A DNA stretch of 64,000 nt from Stomorhina lunata (Eukaryota > Arthropoda > Insecta > Diptera > Rhiniidae), in the NCBI GenBank assembly GCA_933228675.1, contig OW121741.1, forward strand, positions 78,778,040 through 78,842,039. The letters are read 5' to 3'. The notes beneath the pieces were generated by a model. The model saw only the letters and a list, made by a program, of their open reading frames with translations, was not told the origin of the DNA and did no database searches. A program made the position numbers and the translations under genes. Positions 25,901-37,900 of the stretch are shown here, one piece after another. How positions within the stretch are numbered: the first letter of the stretch is position 1; each line of letters starts with the position of its first letter.

Positions 25901-28900
25901 TGGAGCGATGAGGCTAATTTTCACTTAAACGGCCACATCATCAAGCAAAACTGCCATTACTGGTCTCCAAAAATCCGCAACTCTCGATTTAAACATCAAA
26001 AACCATTGCAATGCCCAAGGGTAACTGTTTGATGTGCCTTTTCCACGCATGGAATAATTCGACCATTTTTTCAAAACTACTTGAGACCAGGCGACGTATG
26101 TCAACGGTGAAAATTATTGACGCATGATAACGGAATTCTTTTTGTCAAACCTGCTAGCTCATTCATCGTACTCTTTATACACGTGGTTTTAACAGGATGG
26201 GTCGACTGCACACTCAGCCAGAGCTATGAAAAATGTTCCCCCAAAAACTGATCAGTCGCATTGGGGACATCCCATGGCCCGAATTTAACACCATGGATTT
26301 TTTTGTGGAGCTACCTTTAAGAGAGGTTTTAAAATAATAATCCTTTAAAGAAAAATATTCGTCGGGAAATTAGATCAATTGAAGCAAGTTTACTGCAGCG
26401 TAAACTACACGCTCTTTTTTAAATATTGTGTAAAAAATTAAAATCAAAATTTGTTCAAATAGTTTGCCTAAATAATACACTGTCCACTATAGTCTCTCAT
26501 TAAGTGACTCTTTTCAAAATTTTTTTAAGTTCTATTTGAAACTTTAAATTAGGAAAAATTTTTATTTTTTAATTAAATACAAATTTGAATACGAAATTTT
26601 TGAATTCAAATAATTCTAAAGTCTATTGTATTTTAAATTATTTTTAAAAATTTTTTTAGCTCAAAACAAATCGAGAAAAGAATGCAGAACGTCTTAAATT
26701 GCAAGGCGTTAAATGGGAACAAGAACGTCTGCAACATGAAGAAGAGGAAAGGCAACGTATAAATATTTTACGCGAAAGATATCGCGAACAAAAGACTCTG
26801 GAGGGAGAATTCCAAATGGAAGATGCCCACAAGGGTATGGATTTATTAAGGTGGGTGGTATATGCAAGTATAAGCAGACAATTTTATAAAAAAGAAAGAA
26901 AGAATTTTACACTTTAAAAGAGTTTGGGGTCATCCCTAATATAGAGTCGGAAAACAAAAGAATAAAAGAAAAAACTTTTACATATTTTCTAAAATAATAT
27001 TTATGCAGGCCACAGAGCTTCTTTCACACTTTTTATTATTGTATTACGCCTGTAGCTGAGGGTGTTAATGGACCGTTTTTTTTCTTTAGCATCTTTAGTC
27101 ACTTCTTTTGTCTTCATAGTTAAATAAATATAATTTTTTATTTTAAATATTATTTAAAAACTTCCTTCCTTCCTTCCGTTTTTCCTCGGTTTAGGTGGAA
27201 AAGTTTTAAGTTTGCAGGAAAATTAAGGAAAGTCTTTTTCTATAGTTACGCTTGAATTTGTTGTATTTAAACGAATGTAAAAGAATATTTTGCATATGAA
27301 AAACATCCTGTAATAAATCATAGAATATTTAATTTACTTTTTTTTCTTCTTCTTCGGTTAAATTTTTGTGTTGTAAGGAAATCATTTATTATTATTTTAT
27401 GAAATGGGTTTCCTTTCAATGATTTTCTTATGCAAATTTTCGTGTTATGGTTTTGCATTATCCAACGCCCAATTGAGGTTTATTAGCACATTCCAGACTT
27501 GAGACTAACCTATCATTACACTTGGCAACAAGAACATTTTCCGGGAGTGGTATAATATTTTATTTACAGGGGAGAACTTTACTAACTGGCACAATTTTAC
27601 GCGTATTTCTTTGAAAAAAGTTACCATACCACATTACCAACATAGACCACATTTCCACCACTTATTGAGTTTTAAAGAAACCAAGTTTTACTTTAATATA
27701 CCCAGTTAGCATTTTTGGAAAATTTAAATTAAATATGAGTCTTTTTTGACTTTACTGCACGATTAAAATGATCATTTATGATATCACTTATGAGTCAAAA
27801 ATAATCTTTAATGACTCATTTTGCTGATTAAAATATGACTGCGCACATTTTGCTAGATTTGTAAAAAAAAAGAATAATGCTTTTTATTACTCAACATTTT
27901 TAGAACACATGATATCTATTTTTAGAACAGTAAAGTTGCGTTAATAATTACAGAAATTGATGTTGCTGAGACCGGGGATCGAGGATAGGCTGCTGAATAT
28001 GATATGTTATGCTTACTAGTCAACGTGCTAACCAACTAAGCCACATCACCCATAATGAGATACGAGTGTTTTTGTGGCATTTTTGTATCACCTAAAAATA
28101 GTTATATCGGGTGGTTAAATTGTAAGGGCCGATGTTGAATGTGAACCACGCCTAAACGCCAAGTTTTTTTCCGAATTTTATTTGACATTTCTCTATTTCA
28201 GACTTACTCAACTTGGAGAGATACACAATCAAACAACGTGTTAAAGTTATCCAGACTTATTATGAAAATGGGCGTTCAAATCAAAATGCATATCGTGCAC
28301 TTCGTCAATTGATCGTCCAAATGTGCGTACAATCGCAAAAATCGTGGAAAAATTCGAGCAAACCGGGTCTGTAGAAGATCTGAGAACACCAGTGCATGCT
28401 CGTACAGCTCGTACTGCAGAAAATATTGCTGCTGTTCGCGATAGTGTGGCTGAAGAGCCGTCCACCTCAACTCGTCGTCGTGCCCAACAATTGCACCTCT
28501 CACGCTCCTCGTTGATAAACATTATGCATAGAGACATGCATTTACACGCTTACAATGTGCAATTGGCTCGAGAACTAAAGCCTCTTGAACATTCCAAACG
28601 TCGTGAATGGGCAGAATGGTGGCAAGAAATGGCAACAGTGGATGATTAATTTTCGAAGAAAATCATCTTCAGTGATGAGACACATTTTCACCGCATTTGG
28701 GCGAATGAGATTCCAAGAGTGATTGTCGAAAAACCAATGCACCCACAAAGAGTGACTGTTTGGTGCGGTTTATGGGCTGGCGGCATCATAGGGCCGTATT
28801 TTTTCCAAAATGAGGCCGGTCAGGCACTTACTGTGAATGGTGTTCGCTATCGTGAGATGATAACGAACTTTTTATGACCCGAATTTTAAGATATGGATGT

Positions 28901-31900
28901 GGACGATATGTGGTTTCAGCAGGACTGTGCCACTTGCCACACAGCTAACGAAACAATGGCTCTTTTGCGCAACAAATTGCCATGTTATCTCACATAATGG
29001 CGATGTCAATTGGCCGCCAAGATCATGTGATTTCACACCGTTGGACTTTTTTCTTTGGGGTTATTTGAAAAAAAAAAGGTGTACATCGATAAGCTAGCAA
29101 CTAAAGCTAAAGGATGAGATAACTCGGCACATTAACGGCATTGAACCTCCATTATGCCTCAGGGTCATCGAAAATTTGGACCATCTGATGGAGGTGTGCT
29201 GCCGTGGTCGCGGCGCCCGTTTGGCCGATATTTTATTCCATACATAATTGAGTAATACCAATATATCATAATAAAATAAAATTACGATAATTTCCTAAAT
29301 AGTTTGTGTTTTATTCAAAATCAACATCGGCCCTTGAAATTTAACCACCAGATATTACATACGTTTTACAAGATTTTTTGTGCTATTTTTAATTAGTCGC
29401 TTGCTAAGCGTCTATGAGTCTTTTTGTACACTTTTCTGATCACCAAACTGATTGCACACACTTTACTTTCAAATAGTCGCTTTCAAGAAAAACAAACAGT
29501 CGTATTAGGATCGTATGCACGATAAGATTTTGACTGCACACATTCTGCAAGAATTGTTTGTGCTTTTGTAAACTAGCCGTTTTCTAAGCGTTTTATAGAG
29601 TCTTTTTGGAATCCTTTTTAGATCACCAAGCTGATTAATCAGTTTTTGATCGTCTATACGGGAATCGTAAAAGACTCATTTTGCTGATATTTGACGATGT
29701 CAGCAAAATGAGTCTTTTGCGAATCCCACCAGATTGCTAGCCGGGTAATAGTATTAATTTTATGCATCTGTATGTATATTAGTTTTGATGGATGAGATAT
29801 TTGGGGATATTATCATATTTTGCTTAGGCGACCAAACGCTGATCCATCCTTATTTAGAATATGGTTTAATTCCTCTTTAATCTATACAAAAACTCTTTAG
29901 GCAGCAAAAAAAACTTTACAAGCTTTAGGGGTTGGTTGTCCATGGTTAGCTGTAGTTTTTTTTCGTCTTCTTTTTAAAGGGTTTTTCAATAAGAGCGCTA
30001 CAAAAGTTTTGTTTAAATAAAACAAAAACGGGTTATTCTTTATTCCTGTAAAAGCACGTTTGATGCCATTATGTATGGAACCCGATTTCTTTTCCATGGC
30101 CACCACGGACAGAAGTTCAGACGCTGAATCCAATTTTCGACTGTTTTCAAACATAAATTGGCCAATACTGCTCGATATTCCTACGTAGTTTATCAATAGT
30201 CGCCGACTTGTTGCCATAGACCATAGACTTGACATAGCCCCACAGGAAATGGTATAACGGTGTCAAATCGCACGACCGAGGCGGCCAATCGATTGGACCA
30301 TTTCGTAAGATAACACGTTTTGCAAACTAGGTTTTCAATAAATTGATTGTGTCACTCGCTGTGCGGCTTGCGGCGCCGTCCTGTTGGAACCACATATCTT
30401 CCAAGTCCATATCATCCAATTGGGGCCAAAAATATTCGGTTGTCACAGTATCACATTAACAGTAACATGACAGTCTTTATCATCACGGAAGAAGAACGGC
30501 CCAATGACGCCGCTGGCCCATAAACCGCACCAAACCTTATCTTTTTCGGGATGCAATAATGACTCATGGAGTATGTATGGATTGCAGCCTGACCAATAAT
30601 GCATATTATGTTTATTGACGAAGCCATTCAGCCAGAAATGTGCCTCATCGCTGAAGATGATTTGCGCTCTTACCCTTAAGGCCACTGAATCCGAATTTCG
30701 GTAGTAAATTTTAATAATTTCGATTTGTTGTTGGCTTGTATATCTTTCCATTATGAAATGACAAATCTCACTGAAGAAAAATGTCAAAAAAGCAAGAAAT
30801 ATGGCGTCATCTGCTGTCCCTGTCGCTGTACTTTTGTAGCGTCTCCACAAAAATCCGATATTACGACATCAACAGCCATGTCACAGAACTCAATTCCGTT
30901 CGGAAGTGGAATGAATTCCGCACTTTGCTTCTATTGAAAAAGTAAAACGAAAAAAATTTTCGGAATGAAACCACTTTCTATTTTCGAAGTGGAATTGAAT
31001 TCAAATGCTTTTAGTTGTTTATTCAATATTTGAACAATTTCCTCAATTAATCAGTGTTTTTTGTTAAAACAAAGATAGAGTTGAAAATTTCAATTGAAAA
31101 AATCTTATTTTGTACTGATTTTGGACATTTAAAATTTTTCGGAATCTATAGATCGGAATTCAACTACGGAATGGTTTCAATTCCGAACGGAATTCGTGAC
31201 ATGCCTGTAAGTTTAATTTTGTTTCTCAGTGTTAAAGGCCAAAGAAAATTAAAAATTCTTTGAAACAATACAAATTTGTTTTTGTCTGATGTCTTCTCTA
31301 ATATTTTATTTAATTAACTTTTTCCTCTAATTTTGACAAAAAAAAAAAAAAAAAAAACTCCCTCTTAACAAACAAAACTTCAAGGCAAATTAAGACAAAA
31401 ACAATTTAAATTTCCTTATAATTCAGAAATATAATTTTTTCAATTAAAATATTTTTTCTATTAAATCACAATTACAATAATCGTTTCCTTAGAATTGACA
31501 ACGAAGATTGGCGTCCTTGTGAACAGGAATTGAAAGAGTTTCTTCAAACGGAACGCGACAAAATGAAAGAACGTTCATTGCGGATACCCACACCCTTTAG
31601 CTCTGATCCCAAGGATATTAATAATATATTGAAAGCCAGGTAATTATCCATTTTCATTTAATTTATTATTTGATATTTTAACTTAAATAAATACAATTTC
31701 AATTCTTTGTAATAGAAAAAAATTCCGTGACGTGGAAAGACGTATACGCAAAGCCATTGAAAATGATCAACCACAGAGTTCGGCAAAGAAAGAGTTGACA
31801 CAACAGCTGTCCGGTCAGCGGCATGGTACAGGTTTAGGTTGTATGGGACAAACTCAAGATCTAATGCAGGTGGGTTTTGAATTTTATATACCCTTCACCA

Positions 31901-34900
31901 CCATAGGTGGAAACGGTATTATAAGTTTGTGCTGATGTATGTAACGCATAGAAATATTTGTCTTAGACCCACCTTTTAGTATACCATTAGTCTTAGAATC
32001 ACTTTCTGATTTAATTTAGCGATGTCAGTCCGTTCGTCTGCCTGGACGGCTGGCTGGGTCCCCATGTAAACCATGCAATCAAAGTACATTGATATATTGG
32101 CCACAAATATCAATATTTTTCATGAAATTAAAAAAAAATACTGCTTATGTAAACCAAAATCACTGCGCCAAATTTCGTTGAGATCGGTCCACATTTGACC
32201 ATAGCTCCCTTACAAACTCTTCTATCATACGCACTAAATGAGACAAAAATCACTAAAACGCTCGTAAATATGAAGATAATAGATATTTTGTGTTAATTTT
32301 TTTGCATACATAATTTTTGTAACAACTGTAATCAATTTGCCAAATTTCGAGATAATCGATCCACATTTGACCCTAGCTCTCATATAAGTCCAAATGAAGG
32401 AAGTCGCTTAAATATTTAAGTTTTTAGAAAATGTTTGTATGATGGCAAAATTTAGCAAATATTTTTCTTTATGCAGGAAAAGAGAAAACCTTTGACATTA
32501 GTGGTAAAGGGTATCTATCGTATGGTCGGGATTGACCGACTATAGTACTTTCTTACTTGTTTTTAATTCAGTTAATGTTATATAATATCAAGATATAGTA
32601 TTTTATTTTAATGTCTTTTAAAGTCTTAAGGCAAACAAATGGTATAATTTGAAATTGATCCCTCTACAATGCTCCAATAATATGATAGGGACAGGTCCAG
32701 CTTTTCCAAAAAGATATCACTTTATTTAAAGTGCTTTAAGTACGAAAGACTTTTGTTGTGTTTTCCTTATCTCGAAATACCCATACAATCTACTGTTGCT
32801 TATTTTTGGGCTCATACGAATGGATTCAAAATTTGTCACTATGTCAAAGACATGATTTGAAGCACGACTATCGTATTTTTCATCATTTGTTGCGATTTTT
32901 TGGCACAAGCGTTTTTTTAACGATTCTTAACCCCTTGACGTATCAATTAGCGAAACGAAGTTCGCTTCCAACTGTTCGCATACAACTTGCATTAAACAAA
33001 CCAGTTTTGATGCTTATGAACAGTCCCACAACGAGTCAGACTCGTTATAATCATGTTAGGAACAGAAATTGTTCCACGAGTCAGACTCGTTATAATCATG
33101 TTAGGCACAGAGATTGTACCACGAGTTAGACTCGTGTAAATACGTCAAGGGGTTAAATTATTAAGAATCCATCGAGAACAATTCTTTTTTACAACCTTAT
33201 GTTAATTAAATGTATTCTCGTCCCATTAATATAAAAACTTACCTTAATTTATTGATGGGTTAGATGACGATCTTGCAGTATACGTTCGTTGCGAGACATA
33301 CGAGACATACGTCATTCCATGAATGGACCACCACGTTCTAGCAGGTGCAGAGTTCATAGTTCATTCGATGCCGATATTCATTATTGACGCAGACTGGTCT
33401 AAAGATTTTTCGTCAGCTTTATTTCTTAGTTGCCTGCTTAGGCCATAGCATCTGTTGGCAAGTATGATCAAACGTTTGATTTCGAAACGTATATCATTAT
33501 TTATGTTGACGGCTCACACTGATTCGCCCCATAGAAAAAACTCCTTTTTCTAATTTTGTGAATTTTTTAACAATATGCACATCATATTAAAGCTGAGATG
33601 TTCAGCATTCCAGATATGGTCGCCTTTTTATTCGATCGGTCTACTTCAAATAAAACGCAGTTAAATCTACAGTATTTTTAAAATTTATAGTATTTTTTTT
33701 TGAAATAGGTTTGGGAAAAGGATTGTAAAAATTGTATTTTTGATTGGAATATAATTTCCTTACACATGTTTAATAATGGCATCATGGTTAATAATATTTA
33801 GAGTGCAAAGAAAAACACTGTGAGAAAAATTTTACAAAATATAGCAAATTTCAAATTTTTTCGAATAATTATTAAATTCAATGGACTCGGAAAAGTATGT
33901 AAAACAAGACCCCATTTCGTTTAACATCTAAGGATATATTTTGAAATGTTATCTTCATATCGCATGTCGAATAGTAAGAATAAAAACACCGTTTTATGAG
34001 TTATGCCCTTTTCAAAAAATTTCTATTTTTGATTTTTTTGTAATGATTTTATTAAGATTATGGTATCAAAATGCATTTAAACACGGAGTTTTTTCTTTGA
34101 TTTCTAGATCTAAAAGTTTAGATCTGTAAATTTGAACCAAATCGGACTATGTTATACGGGCGCGCATCGGATCCAAAGTTTAAGAGCCCATTTGTATGGG
34201 GCAAAATGGGTCATTTTATTGTTTTTGCAAAATTTGGACTAAAACTAAATAATTATTACAAGAAAAAATAATAGAATATTAAAGAGAACTTACACCGCTT
34301 TATTTCAAATCGTGAAATACGAAAATCTATGATTCAGTTTAAAAGTTATTGCAGTTTTCCCTTGAAAATTCATGTCCTTGAAAACGCGCCTAATGATATG
34401 CACCAAAAATTGTATGTTTTAAATAAAGAAATTCCAAAGTTAGACATGATTTGTCATTTAATGACTCGTTACTAGTAAATAGTTCAGTTTTTGTAAATAT
34501 AATCAAATTTACTTAGCTTTTTTTTCATGTTGGAAAATGGTACATTTTTCTCAGGTCGGTTTCAAAAATTTTTTTAATTTTTGAAAATTTTGTTCAAAAA
34601 ATATTATATATAAATGGGCTCTTTAACTTTTGAACCGATGCGCGCCCATTAAAGTTGTCCGATTTGGCTTTCAGATCTTAACTTTTTGACCTAGTGTCAC
34701 AATATTCCGTAGAAAATGTTATAAAATTCGAAAAATCATTTTCCTTCATACAAAAAATTGTCACTCTAATGGAGTCCTTTCATAAAATAATTAGGAGAAG
34801 CAGACTAGAATATAATCGTAAAAAAACCAGAGAAAATTTTAGCAAAGACTTGATGACAAAACTTCTGATTTCGTTTGATCCACTAGTAACGTTTAATAGG

Positions 34901-37900
34901 GAAGCAACAAAATCAAACAAAACTTTTCGCGACTAAATATATATTAGAAAATTAAGAGGTGGAAGAAGAATTCCGTTGATAATTACAGTTTTTCTGTTTT
35001 TTTATTCCTGTTTGTTATATGATATGTAAATAAAACACAGTAGGTACATAAAAAAAATATATAAATATATATATAAATAATTTAGCAGCGCCATCTAGCG
35101 ATATTTATAATTGTAAACCTACTTTAATCATTTATGGGCATACGGGTTTCAAGAAATATTTTGTTTAATTCAGCACATAATGGCAACACTAGAAATAAGA
35201 AAAATGTATGTATGTATTATCCTCAAACTATATAAAAAATGTCTATGTTTAAAAGCAGGGACCGAAAATAATAATTATTCTTGAATTTTCAAAGAAAAAA
35301 AGCAATCATATGGATATATCGCAGAACTAATTTGAAAACATCATTTTGCTTGTTTTCCACTATATTTTCAGAAAATTACATGCTTTTTAAATTTTTGATT
35401 TTTATTATTTTTTTCCCAAATAATTTTTATTTTACGATTTTTATTTTTTTTTTGTCAAATATATTTGTCAAATTCTGACAAATATTTTTTTTTTTTTTTG
35501 GCAAAAATATTTGTCAAAAATTGATTTTTATTTTATTTGTCAAAAATATTTGTCAAGGTCTGACAAATATTTTTTTTGGCAAAAATATTTGTCAAGATCT
35601 GATTTTTATTTATTTTTAATAGAAATAATTGTTATTCTGACTTAATTTTTTTTGTCAAAAATATTTGTCAAATAAAAAACGGAAAAATAAAAAAATCAAT
35701 ACAGAATTAAAAAAAGAAATTTTAAATTTCCCATAATAACGGTAAATTTTAAAAATTTTCAATAAAAATTAAAATTCTGAAAATTTCCCATAAAAACGTA
35801 GTATTTGAAATTTTCCCATAAAAACGGGAAGTTTTAAAAATTTCTTGTAAAAAGAGGAAATTTTGAATATTCTTTTTGAAAATGGGAAATTTTGAAAATT
35901 TCCTATATAAATGGGAAATTATACAAATTTTCTGTAAAAATGGAAAATTTTGAAAATTTCCCATAAAAAAGGGAAATTTTGAAAATTCCTCATAAAAAAG
36001 GGAAATTTTAAAAATTTCTCATAAAAAAAGTCAAATTTTGATAACAGGAAAATTTTGAAAATTTCCCATAAAAAGGGGAAATTTTGAAAATTTCCCATAA
36101 AAATGGGAAATTTTGAAAATTTCCCATAAAAAAGGGAAATTTTGAAAATTTCCCGTTTTTAGGTGAAAAGGGAAATTTTCGAAGTTTCCCTTTTTTATGG
36201 GAAATTTTCAAAATTTCCCTTTTTTTATGAAAATTTTCAAAATTTCCTTTTTTTTGGGAAATTTTCAAAATTTCCCTTTTTTATGGGAAATTTTCAAAAT
36301 TTCCCTTTTTTATGTAAAATTTTCAAAATTTCCTTTTTTTTGGGAAATTTTCAAAATTTCCCTTTTTTATGGGAAATTTTCAAAATTTCCCTTTTTTATG
36401 GGAAATTTTCAAAATTTTCTTTTTTATGGGAAATTTTCAAAATTTACCTTTTTTATGGGAAATTTTCAAAATTTCCCTTTTTTATGGAAAATTTTCAAAA
36501 TTTCCCTTTTTTATGGGAAATTTTCAAAATTTTCTTTTTTATGGGAAATTTTCAAAATTTCCCTTTTTTATGGGAAATTTTCAAAATTTCCCTTTTTTAT
36601 GGGAAATTTTCAAAATTTCCCTTTTTTATGGGAAATTTTCAAAATTTCCCTTATTTATTGGAAATTTTCAAAATTTCCCTTTTTTATGGGAAATTTTCAA
36701 AATTTCCCTTTTTTATGGGAAATTTTCAAAATTTCCCGTTTTTATGGGAAATTTTCAAAATTTCCCGTTTTTATGGGAAATTTTCAAAATTTCCCGTTTT
36801 TATGGGAAATTTTCAAAATTTCCCTTTTTATGGGAAATTTTCAAAATTTCCCTCTTTTATGGGAAATTTTCAAAATTTGACTTTTTTATGGGAAATTTTC
36901 AAAATTTGACTTTTTTTATGAGAAATTTTCAAAATTTCCCTTTTTTATGGGAAATTTTCAAAATTTCCCTTTCTTATGTAAAATTTTCAAAATTTCCCTT
37001 TTTTATGGGAAATTTTCAAAATTTCCCTTTTTTATGTAAAATTTTCAAAATTTCCCTTTTTTAGGGGAAATTTTCAAAATTTTCCTTTTTTAGGTGAAAT
37101 TTTCAAAATTTCCCATTTTTATAATTTCCCATTTATATAGGAAATTTTCAAAATTTCACATTTTAAAAAAGAATATTCAAAATTTCCCCTATTTGACAAG
37201 AAATTTTTAAAATTTCACATTTTTATGGGAAAATTTCAAATACTACGTTTTTATGGGAAATTTTCAAAATTTTCATTTTATTGAAAATTTTTAAAATTTA
37301 CCATTATTATGGGAAATATTTAAATTTTTTAAATTCTGTATTGATTTTTTCATTTTTGCGTTTTTTATTTGACAAATATTTTTGACAAAAAAAAATTTAA
37401 ATCAGAATAACAATTATTTCTGTTTAAAATAAATAAAAATCAGATCTTGACAAATATTTTTGCCAAAAAAAATATTTGTCAGAATTTGACAAATATATTT
37501 GACAAAAAAAAATAAAAATCATAAAATAAAAATTATTTCTGCCAAAAAAAAAATAAAAATCGTAAAATAACAATTATATTTTGATTTTTGTTATAAATGT
37601 CATAATTGTAACGGTCCCTGTTTAAAAGAGGAAAATGTATTATAGGCGATTTTTGGAAATTATACTGATCCCTTGCGGGCAAAATATCCGGATATTTTAA
37701 AATTTTATTTTATATTTTTTCGAACTGGACTAAAGTCTCATAAACCAGAACTAGACTGTGGACGAAACTGTCAAGTACATTTAAGAGACGTCAAAAGTAC
37801 ATTAAAAGACGTCATCTTCATATAAGAAATGTCATTATACATTTTTTTGCTATTTTTTCTATTTTTTTTTTTTGTGCTTAGTAAAACATATGATGTCACT

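Larger units (their letters stand above)
27699..29748. mobile_element. TIR element with nested SINE and mariner
   Basis: The left end TACCCAGTTAGCA and right end (inverted) TACCCGGCTAGCA form short TIRs. Subterminal sequence on both sides repeats 'atgagtcttttt' and 'tttgctga' motifs. A SINE (27945-28053) and a mariner relic (28107-29352) were inserted later, so the original element was about 0.7 kb. No coding part of its own was seen. Confidence 0.5.

Noticed and set aside
28247..28537. Minus-strand open frames
   Set aside because: Antisense to the mariner transposase.
36008..37064. Open frames of up to 248 codons rich in Phe/Lys
   Set aside because: They come from the 29-bp subrepeats of the foldback element.
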